NCBI GenBank assembly: GCA_947628305.1
Contig: CANQZG010000024.1
Coordinates: forward strand, 1 to 57,340
Direction of reading: 5' to 3'
DNA length: 57,340 nucleotides
Source of the DNA: an uncultured Muribaculaceae bacterium
GTDB lineage: Bacteria > Bacteroidota > Bacteroidia > Bacteroidales > Muribaculaceae
Each line of letters opens with the position of its first letter. Within the stretch, counting starts at the first letter, position 1. A program made the translations under genes and the position numbers. Positions 1 through 7,849 of this stretch are shown here, piece by piece. The notes under the pieces were generated by a model. The model had not been told where the DNA came from, did not search any database, and saw nothing but the letters and a program-made list of their open reading frames with translations.

Positions 1-11
1 CACGAGAATCT

Positions 12-69
12 ATCCTACTTTTTGTCCATTAGAGAGATTTATTGCAAAATTCATCCTACAAAATGTCCA
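12..69. repeat. Two imperfect direct repeats at the left edge, possible mobile-element terminal repeats
   Basis: A 17-base motif occurs at 12-28 and again at 53-69. Both copies read ATCCTAC, five A/T bases, then GTCCA or TGTCCA, and differ only in the central A/T block. Repeated short subterminal motifs are typical of some insertion sequences such as the IS21 family. If this is such an end, the element lies to the left of the window. No transposase is visible, so the assignment is only a possibility. Nothing else is recognisable in the first 110 bases. Confidence 0.35.
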
Positions 70-111
70 CCCTGCCTGATTTTATGATATGATGGTTTCA
101 GTGGTGTGATA

Positions 112-152
112 AAGACAAAGGGTTAAGCGATAATCGCTTAACCCTTTGTCTT
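112..152 (-). terminator. Rho-independent-type terminator of tRNA-Gln
   Basis: A perfect 19-bp stem (112-130 with 134-152) with a TAA loop starts 4 bases beyond the 3' end of the tRNA gene. Read on the minus strand the stem is followed by a short run of T. There is no other gene close by for it to serve. Confidence 0.75.
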
Positions 153-156
153 GTGT

Positions 157-226
157 TGTCTTACCTGGATTCGAACCAAGACAGGCAGAACCAAAAACTG
201 CAGTGCTACCATTACACCATAAGACA
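157..226 (-). tRNA. tRNA-Gln (anticodon TTG)
   Basis: Read on the minus strand the 70-base gene has a perfect 7-bp acceptor stem (TGTCTTA with TAAGACA). It has a D-arm with AATGGTAG, an anticodon arm with loop TTTTGGT giving anticodon TTG at 194-192, and a T-arm with GGTTCGAATCC. The base pair closing the anticodon loop is a T-T mismatch. CCA is not encoded. The gene has its own promoter at 269-300 and a terminator at 112-152, so it is a single-gene transcription unit. Confidence 0.95.
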
Positions 227-268
227 ATCCTTCGTGCCCAAACCTCGGTGATGAGGCCTAAAGCGTTG

Positions 269-300
269 CAAAGTTAAGATGTTTTTCCAATATATGCAAA
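269..300 (-). promoter_or_regulatory. Promoter of tRNA-Gln
   Basis: On the minus strand TTTG (300-297), exactly 20 bp, then TAACTTTG (276-269) match the Bacteroidetes primary-sigma pattern (TTTG, about 20 bp, TAnnTTTG). Transcription would start near 263, about 37 bases before the mature tRNA 5' end. Confidence 0.75.
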
Positions 301-311
301 GAAAATTGAAT

Positions 312-1694
312 TTATCGTGTCTTGGAGTGATATTTGTCATTGCCGAGGACTGTTTGTTCGGCTATCGCTCGGAGTTTTGAAGCGACATCGGGGGCGCATC
401 CGCAGTCGGGTACGTTGGCGTCGAACGGTTGTCCGAAGATGACAAGGTAGTTGACACACGCCTTGAGATAAGTGCCGTTTATGGCCGGATGGCTGCCGTC
501 GGGGGCATATAGCCCGGGGATTCCTTGTGCACGCGCCTTGTCAAATGCGACGGCGATTGGTGAAACGCGGTCGATGTTGGTGTCGGCTTCGGCGATGAGC
601 CTCGCTCCTGACTGGAGGTGACCTGAAAATATGGAGTCAGAATGAAACCCGGCCCAGTCATCGGCGGGATAGGCCCAGGTGTTCTCAAGGATTATTGTCG
701 CGTGAGGGGAATTCTCACGGAACGCAGCACTTAATGCCCGGGTCTCGGTGAGGATTGTGTCGTTGTGGCTGACATCATATCGGGAGTGTTGCCGGGACTG
801 GTCCTGGAGGATGACATAGTCATATCCGTGACCGTCGGTTACATGTCGTGATTGCTCGAGAACCAGGTGGTTGCGAAGGTATTGGCCTCCTTTGGTGTTG
901 ACATTCAGGTCAAGGCGGTGGCCTTGGGAGCGTGCGATTGCCTTGAGCATGAACGGCGAACCGTTATAATAGGTGAATGAGTTGCCGAGAATCCCTGCCT
1001 TGTGACTGTACCGTGCGTGTGACCCCGGCCATGCGGTGAGGGACGCGAGGGTGTATTCATGCGCGGGCATGATTGTCTTGCCGACGCTGTCGGGCGATAT
1101 CCGCCGGTCAAGGTTGTCGCGGTTGGATGAGACACGACATCTCACCTTCAGCGGGCCGTCGGTAATCGGGTGTTTCAGGTTGAACGTCTGGGAGAATGTT
1201 GTGTATTGATGGCTCTTGAAATACCGTGTGTCAAAAGAGTAGGGTGTCCCGTCGGGGTCGTTGCGCAGGAATTCCTGTGATGGGGTGACCCATCTGTCCC
1301 CGTCAAGAATTTCGCATAGCCAGTAACGTGGCGCGTTGTCATCGGTCGATGTGATGACTATGCTGAAATCGACGTCACATCCTGCAGGAAGCGTCACCGA
1401 GGGAATTGTGAACATTAGGCAATCCCCCTTTTTCATACGTTTGACAACGGGGCGTTTCTTAGGCTTTTTTGTTGAAATTTTGCCTTTGATGGCATGCCCG
1501 TTCTTCCGTAAGGCCTGCATCGTCGCCTCGGGGTTATCGATGGCGGTTATGATGCCGTCATTGCTCCATCGCGCCGCTGTGACGCTGTCGGAGTGGTTGT
1601 AGTTCCATTGGGCGGATATGGGTTGCCCGGCTGCCGCGATTGCAGGGGCTAACGCGACAGCCAACAACCATAGGTTGAGGAGAATATGTTGCAT
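312..1694 (-). CDS. Secreted SGNH-hydrolase-like protein, DUF4886 family
   Basis: This 460-residue protein opens with a Sec signal peptide (about residues 1-22, ending in AIAAAG). The N-terminal half is probably an added beta-rich domain. The second half carries the DUF4886/SGNH signatures: ILGNSFTYYNGSP with the nucleophile serine, DYVILQDQS in the middle, and PDGSHPAINGTY near the C-terminus supplying the Asp and His. Such proteins are predicted esterases or acyl/carbohydrate hydrolases acting outside the inner membrane. The substrate is unknown. It starts 11 bases after tyrS on the same strand and is probably co-transcribed. The only neighbour downstream is tRNA-Gln, so context gives no help with function. 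The domain call is firm and the activity is inferred. Confidence 0.8.
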   Translation of the reverse strand: MQHILLNLWLLAVALAPAIAAAGQPISAQWNYNHSDSVTAARWSNDGIITAIDNPEATMQALRKNGHAIKGKISTKKPKKRPVVKRMKKGDCLMFTIPSVTLPAGCDVDFSIVITSTDDNAPRYWLCEILDGDRWVTPSQEFLRNDPDGTPYSFDTRYFKSHQYTTFSQTFNLKHPITDGPLKVRCRVSSNRDNLDRRISPDSVGKTIMPAHEYTLASLTAWPGSHARYSHKAGILGNSFTYYNGSPFMLKAIARSQGHRLDLNVNTKGGQYLRNHLVLEQSRHVTDGHGYDYVILQDQSRQHSRYDVSHNDTILTETRALSAAFRENSPHATIILENTWAYPADDWAGFHSDSIFSGHLQSGARLIAEADTNIDRVSPIAVAFDKARAQGIPGLYAPDGSHPAINGTYLKACVNYLVIFGQPFDANVPDCGCAPDVASKLRAIAEQTVLGNDKYHSKTR

Positions 1695-1705
1695 CGGAAA
1701 ACCTT

Positions 1706-2998
1706 TTATTTGGCGATGATTAGATAATAGTTCTTCTTGCCGCGTTGGACGAGGATGTATTTGCCGTTGAGCAGCATATCGGCCGACACCATGGCGTAGG
1801 GGTCGGTCACCTTTTCCTTGTTGACCGACACGCCGCCTTGCTGGGTCATCTTGCGCATCTCGCCCTTGGACGGGAATACGGGCGCGAGGTCGGTCAACAG
1901 GTCGGCGAGTTTGACTCCCTCCTCGATTGCCTGTCGTGACACTTCGTAACGGGGCACTCCCTCCATGATGTCGAGGAGTGTCGCCTCGTCAAGGGCGTGC
2001 AACGCGTCCTTGGCCTTGTTGGAGAACAGTATCTGCGATGCTTCGACGGCCTTGTTGTATTCCTCCTCGCTGTGAACCATGGTGGTGATTTCCTTGGCGA
2101 GACGTTTTTGCAACGGGCGTTGGCCGGGGTCTTCGGCCTGTAACCTGACGAGTTCCTCTACCTCCTCGCGTGAGAGGAATGTGAAAATCTTGATGTATTT
2201 CTCGGCGTCGGCGTCGGAGACGTTGAGCCAAAATTGGTAGAATTTGTAGGGCGATGTGTATCGCGGGTCGAGCCACACGTTGCCGCTCTCGGTCTTGCCG
2301 AACTTGCCGCCGTCGGCCTTGGTGATGAGGGGACATGTGAGGGCGAATGCCTCCCCGCCGGTGGTGCGGCGTATCAGTTCTGTCCCGGTGGTGATGTTGC
2401 CCCACTGGTCGGAACCGCCGAGTTGCAGACGGCAGTTTTTCTCGCGGTAGAGGTTGAGGAAGTCATATCCCTGGACGAGTTGATAGGAGAACTCGGTGAA
2501 TGACATGCCCTGCTGAGACTCGCCGCTGAGACGTTTCTTCACCGAATCCTTTGCCATCATGTAGTTGACGGTGATGTGCTTGCCCACGTCGCGGATGAAG
2601 TCGAGGAATGAGAAATCCTTCATCCAGTCGTAGTTGTTGACCATCTCGGCGGCGTTGGGGGCATCGCTCTCGAAGTCGAGGAACTTGGCAAGCTGGGTCT
2701 TGATTGCCTCTTGGTTGTGGCGGAGGGTCTTTTCGTCAAGGAGTTTGCGCTCCTGGCTTTTCATCGACGGGTCGCCAATCATGCCTGTCGCGCCTCCCAC
2801 CAGGGCTATAGGTTTGTGACCCGCGCGTTGGAAGTGGCGCAGAATCATGACGCCCACGAGGTGGCCTATGTGCAGACTGTCGGCTGTCGGGTCTATGCCG
2901 AGGTAGGCCGTTGTCATCTCTTTATCGAGTTGTTCTTCAGTGCCGGGCATCATCTGGTGAATCATGCCACGCCACGTGAGTTCTTCAATGAAGTTCAT
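1706..2998 (-). CDS. tyrS: Tyrosyl-tRNA synthetase
   Basis: Class I aminoacyl-tRNA synthetase that charges tRNA-Tyr in the cytoplasm. Its 430 residues match the usual bacterial TyrRS length. The HIGH motif is at residues 43-46. The KMSKS loop appears as KFGKT at 232-236, the form normal for TyrRS. The tyrosine/tRNA pocket region LGGSDQWGN lies near residue 195. The C-terminal 80 residues form an S4-type RNA-binding domain ([16 protein letters not shown]). The gene lies between the MFS gene (46-bp gap) and the DUF4886 gene (11-bp gap). A TACCTTTG box at 3033-3026 on the minus strand suggests a separate promoter in that gap, though its -33 element is poor. Confidence 0.98.
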   Translation of the reverse strand: MNFIEELTWRGMIHQMMPGTEEQLDKEMTTAYLGIDPTADSLHIGHLVGVMILRHFQRAGHKPIALVGGATGMIGDPSMKSQERKLLDEKTLRHNQEAIKTQLAKFLDFESDAPNAAEMVNNYDWMKDFSFLDFIRDVGKHITVNYMMAKDSVKKRLSGESQQGMSFTEFSYQLVQGYDFLNLYREKNCRLQLGGSDQWGNITTGTELIRRTTGGEAFALTCPLITKADGGKFGKTESGNVWLDPRYTSPYKFYQFWLNVSDADAEKYIKIFTFLSREEVEELVRLQAEDPGQRPLQKRLAKEITTMVHSEEEYNKAVEASQILFSNKAKDALHALDEATLLDIMEGVPRYEVSRQAIEEGVKLADLLTDLAPVFPSKGEMRKMTQQGGVSVNKEKVTDPYAMVSADMLLNGKYILVQRGKKNYYLIIAK

Positions 2999-3025
2999 AT
3001 CAAGTGAGTTATGTTATTTTGTTGC

Positions 3026-3033
3026 AAAGGTAG
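3026..3033 (-). promoter_or_regulatory. -7 box of a possible tyrS promoter
   Basis: The minus strand reads TACCTTTG, a perfect TAnnTTTG, 27 bases upstream of the tyrS start in the 46-bp gap after the MFS gene. No good TTG lies 19-21 bp further upstream, so only the -7 half is supported. Confidence 0.4.
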
Positions 3034-3044
3034 TGAAAAATCTG

Positions 3045-4211
3045 TTACGCTTCGATTCTTCGTGTGGATATTCCCGCCAGGAGTGTGATTACAAGGCCGA
3101 GCAATGCGGCGATTGCCAGAGCGATGCGCAGGTTGGAGGCGTCGGATATTGCCCCGATGAGCGGCGGCCCGAGAAGGAAGCCAAAGAAGCTGATTGACGA
3201 GACGACGGTGATTGCGATGCTCGCCGACATTGTCTTGAGCCGCCCGGCAAGGCTGTAACAGATAGGGACAATGGCCGAGATGCCGAGTCCCACAAGCATG
3301 AATCCGACGGTTGACGGCACGAGGGAGGGCATGGCGGTGGCGAGCCATAGGCCGGCGGTGATTGACAGACCGCAGAATCGCAGGACGGCACGCGGGCTGT
3401 AACGTGTTGTGAAACGGTCGGCGGTGAAACGTCCGAGCGTCATCGCCCCGATGCCGAAGACATAACCGAGCCTGACAAGGTTCTCGTCGGGGCGCACCAC
3501 CGATGCAAAATACACGCTGCTCCAGTCAAAGAGCGTCCCCTCGCAGAACATTCCGCAGAAACATGTGATGCCCAACAGGATGACGGCGATGTCGATATGG
3601 TGCAGCGACAGGCCTCCTTTCTTCTCGTTGTAGGCCTGTGGCAGCTGGTCGCGGGTGATGAGCCTCCTTGACGCTGTCGCTCCGGCGATGATTCCCGCAA
3701 TGGCGACTGTGGCGTAATGTACCGAGAGTGACAGCCCTGTGCTGACGAACGCCACGCCTACGAGTCCTCCGAACAGGCTGCCGAGGCTCCATGTCCCGTG
3801 GAACGTTGACATGATGTTGCGACCGTACAGGTTCTCGAGTGCGCACGCCTGGGTGTTCAGCGAGATGTTGTACATGTTGGCCGCCACGCCAAAGAAGAAC
3901 AGTGTCGCGAAAAGCGTGTAGAAATTGGTCGCCAGTGAAATCATGACAAGGACGATGGAGTACATCCCGCATGAAATCGTCAGCGCGGCGCGGCTGCCGT
4001 GGCGGTTGACGAGGTAGCCTGAAATCGCCATCATCGCGAGCTGTCCGCAGGGGATGGCGAACAGGATTGTGCCTAACTGCCCGTCCGACAGTGACAGCGC
4101 GGCCTGTATGTCGGGGATGCGGCTCGCCCAGCTGGCGAACACCAACCCCATTGTGAAGTAGAACGTGCTTAGCGACAGGCGTGAACGGGTGAGGTTCAGT
4201 TCTTTTGACAT
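3045..4211 (-). CDS. MFS transporter (YbjJ-like)
   Basis: A 388-residue inner-membrane protein with about 12 hydrophobic segments and no signal peptide. The first helix (FYFTMGLVFASWASRIPDI) and the loop NRHGSRAAL after helix 2 fit the major facilitator superfamily and resemble the YbjJ group of uncharacterised permeases. The substrate cannot be deduced. It follows the aminotransferase gene by 8 bases and precedes tyrS, so it is read from the promoter upstream of 5413. Its link to amino-acid metabolism is only positional. Confidence 0.85.
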   Translation of the reverse strand: MSKELNLTRSRLSLSTFYFTMGLVFASWASRIPDIQAALSLSDGQLGTILFAIPCGQLAMMAISGYLVNRHGSRAALTISCGMYSIVLVMISLATNFYTLFATLFFFGVAANMYNISLNTQACALENLYGRNIMSTFHGTWSLGSLFGGLVGVAFVSTGLSLSVHYATVAIAGIIAGATASRRLITRDQLPQAYNEKKGGLSLHHIDIAVILLGITCFCGMFCEGTLFDWSSVYFASVVRPDENLVRLGYVFGIGAMTLGRFTADRFTTRYSPRAVLRFCGLSITAGLWLATAMPSLVPSTVGFMLVGLGISAIVPICYSLAGRLKTMSASIAITVVSSISFFGFLLGPPLIGAISDASNLRIALAIAALLGLVITLLAGISTRRIEA

Positions 4212-4219
4212 CGCAGGAG

Positions 4220-5413
4220 TTATTTCAAAGCGGCGAGGGCGTTGGCGATACGTCGCATTGCCTCGCGAATGTTGTCATCGGATGTCGCGTAGCTTAGCCT
4301 GATGTACCCGGGGGCGCAAAACGCTGCGCCGTCCACTGTCGCCACGTGAGCCTCGTTGAGAAGATACATCGCCAGTTCGCCCGAATCGGCGATGACCTTG
4401 TCGCCGTGGCGTTTACCGATGTAGGATTCGACTTTGGGGAACAGATAGAACGCCCCGTCGGGACGGTTCACTTCCAGTCCCGGGATTTCCGATGCCAAGG
4501 CGACAATCAGGTCGCGGCGGCGACGGAAGGCGGCGCACATCTCGGCGACGCACTCCTGCGGGCCGTCGTAGGCTGCCTCGGCCGCTTTCTGTGCGATTGA
4601 CGATGCCCCCGATGTATATTGGCTCTGCAGTTTGCTGACCGCCTTGGCGATGTCGGTGGGACCGGCCATGTAGCCGATGCGCCATCCCGTCATAGCGTAC
4701 GCCTTTGACACACCGTTGATGATGACTGTGCGGTCGGCGATTTCGGGGAACGATGCCAAGGATGTGAACGAGCCGGTGAAATTGATGTGCTCGTATATCT
4801 CATCGGAGAGCACCGTCAGGTTGGGGTGGCGTGCGATGACCTCGACAATCGATTTCAGTTCGTCGCGGGTGTAGACGCTCCCTGTCGGGTTGGACGGTGA
4901 ACACAGCATGATGACGCGTGTCTTGGGGGTGATTGCGGCCTCGATTTGTGCGGCGGTCACCTTGAAATCCTGCTCGATACCTGCATGGACAGTCACGGGC
5001 GTTCCCTCGGCCAGTTTCACCATCTCGACATAGCTGACCCATGCCGGGACGGGGATGAGCACTTCGTCGCCGGGGTTGACGAGTGTGAGTATCACGTTGC
5101 AGAGAGCCTGTTTCGCACCATTTCCCACGACAATCTGCGCGGGGTCGAACGTCAGGCCGTTCTCGCGTGAGAGCTTGGCTGCGATTGCCTTGCGTAGCGA
5201 CATATATCCCGGTACGGGGGTGTAGAAACTGAAATTGCGGTCTACGGCTTCTTTGGCGGCCTCCTTGATATGGGACGGGGTGGGGAAGTCGGGTTCTCCC
5301 ACCGAGAGGTTGATTACATCGATACCGGCGGCTTTCAGCTCGTTACTTTTCTGTGACATGGCGAGCGTCTGCGACGGTGACAGGGCGTTAACGCGGTCTG
5401 ATATACGTGACAT
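4220..5413 (-). CDS. Pyridoxal-phosphate aspartate aminotransferase (class Ib type)
   Basis: A 397-residue fold-type I aminotransferase, probably interconverting aspartate and 2-oxoglutarate with oxaloacetate and glutamate in the cytoplasm. Expected residues are visible: N175 in SNPTG, D204 and Y207 in SDEIYE, the Schiff-base lysine K237 in GVSKAYAMTGWR, and the substrate-binding arginine in the C-terminal third. Length and motifs fit the prokaryotic class Ib AspAT group, some members of which also accept prephenate. It is the first gene of a four-gene minus-strand run (aminotransferase, MFS, tyrS, DUF4886) behind a well-formed promoter at 5440-5472. Confidence 0.93.
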   Translation of the reverse strand: MSRISDRVNALSPSQTLAMSQKSNELKAAGIDVINLSVGEPDFPTPSHIKEAAKEAVDRNFSFYTPVPGYMSLRKAIAAKLSRENGLTFDPAQIVVGNGAKQALCNVILTLVNPGDEVLIPVPAWVSYVEMVKLAEGTPVTVHAGIEQDFKVTAAQIEAAITPKTRVIMLCSPSNPTGSVYTRDELKSIVEVIARHPNLTVLSDEIYEHINFTGSFTSLASFPEIADRTVIINGVSKAYAMTGWRIGYMAGPTDIAKAVSKLQSQYTSGASSIAQKAAEAAYDGPQECVAEMCAAFRRRRDLIVALASEIPGLEVNRPDGAFYLFPKVESYIGKRHGDKVIADSGELAMYLLNEAHVATVDGAAFCAPGYIRLSYATSDDNIREAMRRIANALAALK

Positions 5414-5439
5414 AGTGATTGTGGTATTTGTTCCGGCGA

Positions 5440-5472
5440 CAAAGATACGAATAAGTCGAGTGCAATGCCAAA
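5440..5472 (-). promoter_or_regulatory. Promoter of the aminotransferase-tyrS run
   Basis: On the minus strand TTTG (5472-5469), 21 bp, then TATCTTTG (5447-5440) match the Bacteroidetes promoter pattern. The predicted start near 5434 gives a leader of about 20 bases before the ATG at 5413. Confidence 0.7.
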
Positions 5473-5606
5473 TTTATTTGGGCATTCCCGAGCAAGAGCA
5501 TCTTCGACGGTAAAAATTCCGATAAGACATCGATAACGGGATAAAGACCTTAATGACTTTATCAAGGAGACTAAACAATCGAGAATGTGTTAAATATTGT
5601 TAAATC

Positions 5607-5615
5607 GGGGGGGGG
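5607..5615 (+). repeat. Homopolymeric G tract (9 G) upstream of the fimbrial promoter
   Basis: Nine consecutive G residues lie 22 bp upstream of the -33 element of the fimbrial promoter, in otherwise AT-rich sequence. The 325-base intergenic stretch 5414-5738 holds the divergent aminotransferase promoter, this tract and the fimbrial promoter, and no gene. Long G runs are known slippage sites for phase variation. Whether this one varies is not shown here. Confidence 0.6.
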
Positions 5616-5637
5616 TAATTTATTAAGTGTTAACCCG

Positions 5638-5669
5638 TTTGGGTGTATGGATTTAAATTGAGAACTTTG
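5638..5669 (+). promoter_or_regulatory. Promoter of the fimbrial operon
   Basis: TTTG (5638-5641), exactly 20 bp, then GAACTTTG (5662-5669, one mismatch to TAnnTTTG). The predicted start near 5675 leaves a leader of about 64 bases before the first gene at 5739. Confidence 0.5.
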
Positions 5670-5738
5670 TATTTGCCCTTTGCAGAAGGGTGATATACTT
5701 GGATATTAAGACACACGTAGTAATTGTAATTACAAGCT

Positions 5739-6320
5739 ATGAATCGCTATTTAGCAATATTAATTTGGATTGCGTCTCTCGCGGGCGTGGGCGCGCATGC
5801 GCAAGATTGGGCAATGAAGTCCAACCTGTTGTATGATGCCACGACCACCTTGAACGCGGGCGTGGAGGTCGGATTGGCCCCCCGTTGGAGCCTGGATGTC
5901 TCCGGCAATCTTAACGCGTGGACATTCTCGGAGGGTAAGCGCTGGAAGCATTGGCTTGTCCAGCCCGAAGCCCGTTACTGGCTCTGTGACCGTTTCGCCG
6001 GTCACTTTTTCGGCGCGCATCTTCTCGGCGGCCAGTATAATTTCGGGAACCTGAACCTGCCTGATTTCCTTGGCAATAAATTGAGCAATCTGAAGGATTA
6101 CCGTTACCAGGGTTGGTTTGCTGGTGCGGGTGTGGCATACGGTTACACATGGATTCTTGGGAAACATTGGAGCGTGGAGGCCGAAATCGGTTTCGGATGG
6201 GCCTACACCCGATATGACAAATACCGATGCGCCAACTGTGGCAAGAAAGTCGACTCGGGTCGTCACCACAACTATGTCGGCCCGACCAAGGCGGCCCTTA
6301 ATCTTATATATGTATTCTGA
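5739..6320 (+). CDS. DUF3575 outer-membrane-type protein of the fimbrial operon
   Basis: A 193-residue exported protein with a signal peptide of about 22 residues (ending AHAQ). The mature part begins WAMKSNLLYDATTTLNAGVE, the hallmark start of DUF3575. It continues with alternating aromatic beta-strand-like segments (RYWLCDRFAGHFFGAHLLGG) and ends in a strand finishing LNLIYVF, consistent with a small outer-membrane beta-barrel. DUF3575 genes often open type V fimbrial loci in Bacteroidales, next to DUF3868 as here. A role in assembly or anchoring of the fimbriae is inferred from that association. It is the first gene of the operon, with 28 bp to the next. Confidence 0.85.
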   Translation: MNRYLAILIWIASLAGVGAHAQDWAMKSNLLYDATTTLNAGVEVGLAPRWSLDVSGNLNAWTFSEGKRWKHWLVQPEARYWLCDRFAGHFFGAHLLGGQYNFGNLNLPDFLGNKLSNLKDYRYQGWFAGAGVAYGYTWILGKHWSVEAEIGFGWAYTRYDKYRCANCGKKVDSGRHHNYVGPTKAALNLIYVF

Positions 6321-6348
6321 TTAACCGAAGCGTAACACATCTGGAACT

Positions 6349-7791
6349 ATGGTATTAAAAAAAATCATATTGGCGACACTTGTTGCCGTCGCTTCAATCA
6401 CACAGGCGACAGGCGGTGTGTCGGTGGTCAAGGGGAGTATCCCCGTGACCCGTTTTGACGTGGCGCGTAACGGCGAGCGCATGTTGCTCGACCTGACATT
6501 TGACGTATCGGGTTTCAAGCCTGGGAAGGACAGCGAGCTGACCGTCATCCCCGTGTTGCAGAACGCTGACAGCACTGAGTCGGTGACCTTCGCCCCGGTG
6601 GTGATTGCCGGGCACAATGACTATTTCCGTCACCTGCGTGAGGATGACCTTGACGGCGCGACCCTTTACCGGGCAGGTCGCCAGTCGAGCATCGAATACC
6701 GCGCCTCGGCCGAAGATTTCCCGTGGATGGACGATGCGTTGCTCAAGGTCAACTACCGCATCACCGGCTGCTGCTCATCGGTGCTCGCCGAGGGGACTGA
6801 CCCTGTGACCCCAATCAAGACACCGCGGTTCAAGCCTATATTTAATTATGTGTGCCCGGTGGCCGATTCGGTCAAGACGCGTGAGTTGAAAAAGACATCC
6901 TACGTAGATTTCCCCGTCAACAAGATTGTCATCTATCCCGACTACCGTCGCAACGACATAGAGTTGCCACGCATCATCGCGACAATCGACTCGGTGCGCA
7001 ACGACCCCGACATCACAATCACGGCGGTCTCAATCAAGGGTTTCGCCTCTCCCGAGGGAACCTATAAACACAATACATGGCTGGCGCAGAACCGTACACA
7101 GGCGTTGAAGACATACGTCGAGCGTCTCGCCAACTTCAAGCCCGATTTCATCAAGACTTCCTACGAGCCGGAGGACTGGGAGGGTCTGCGCCGGTATGTC
7201 GACAAGTCGTCGCTCGCCCACCGTGACGGCATCCTCGCCCTGATTGACTCCGACCTCGAGCCTGACGCCAAGGATGCACGCATCAAGCGCGACTATCCCG
7301 AGGAATATGCGTTCCTGTTGGCAACCGTATATCCTGGTCTGCGACACTCCGATTACAAAATCGACTATACAATCCGTACGTTCACGTCGCTTGAGGAAAT
7401 CCTGCGGGTGCTCAAGTCCGAGCCGCAGAAGTTGAGCCAGGCCGAGTTCTACCGAGCCGCGCAGTCGATGAAGCCCGGCTCGCCGGAATATAACGAGGTG
7501 TTCGAGACCGCCGTGCGCATGTACCCCGACGACCCTGTCGCCAACCTCAACGCCGCCAACACCGCCATGTCGTCAGGTAACTATGACAAGGCCGCGCAAT
7601 ATCTCGCCAAGGCGGGTGACGGCCCAGAGGCGGTATATGCCTCCGGCATCCTTGCGGCGTTGCGTGAGGACTATACCAAGGCGTTGTCGTTGTTTGAGAG
7701 AGCCGCCAAGCTCAAAGTGGCCGATGCCCCGGCGGCAATTGCCTCGGTCAAGGAAATCATAGAATACAAAAACAAAAAAGCCGACCTGTAA
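6349..7791 (+). CDS. DUF3868 / OmpA-like / TPR protein of the fimbrial operon
   Basis: A 480-residue exported protein with a signal peptide in about the first 22 residues. Residues about 25-150 are beta-rich and fit DUF3868. A middle region (about 185-280) resembles an OmpA-like peptidoglycan-binding fold: IATIDSVRNDPDITITAVSIKGFASPEG spans it, followed by NRTQALKTYVE. The C-terminal 90 residues form helical TPR-like repeats (PVANLNAANTAMSSGNYDKA and a second copy). The combination suggests a periplasmic or outer-membrane assembly factor tying the fimbrial machinery to peptidoglycan. This is inferred from domains and from its constant pairing with DUF3575 and Mfa genes. The final codons run into an AT-rich 58-bp gap before the major subunit gene. 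Confidence 0.82.
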   Translation: MVLKKIILATLVAVASITQATGGVSVVKGSIPVTRFDVARNGERMLLDLTFDVSGFKPGKDSELTVIPVLQNADSTESVTFAPVVIAGHNDYFRHLREDDLDGATLYRAGRQSSIEYRASAEDFPWMDDALLKVNYRITGCCSSVLAEGTDPVTPIKTPRFKPIFNYVCPVADSVKTRELKKTSYVDFPVNKIVIYPDYRRNDIELPRIIATIDSVRNDPDITITAVSIKGFASPEGTYKHNTWLAQNRTQALKTYVERLANFKPDFIKTSYEPEDWEGLRRYVDKSSLAHRDGILALIDSDLEPDAKDARIKRDYPEEYAFLLATVYPGLRHSDYKIDYTIRTFTSLEEILRVLKSEPQKLSQAEFYRAAQSMKPGSPEYNEVFETAVRMYPDDPVANLNAANTAMSSGNYDKAAQYLAKAGDGPEAVYASGILAALREDYTKALSLFERAAKLKVADAPAAIASVKEIIEYKNKKADL

Positions 7792-7849
7792 CAGGCGATT
7801 TTATTAACACCAGATTAAATAATAAGTATAAACCAATAAATTTCAACTA

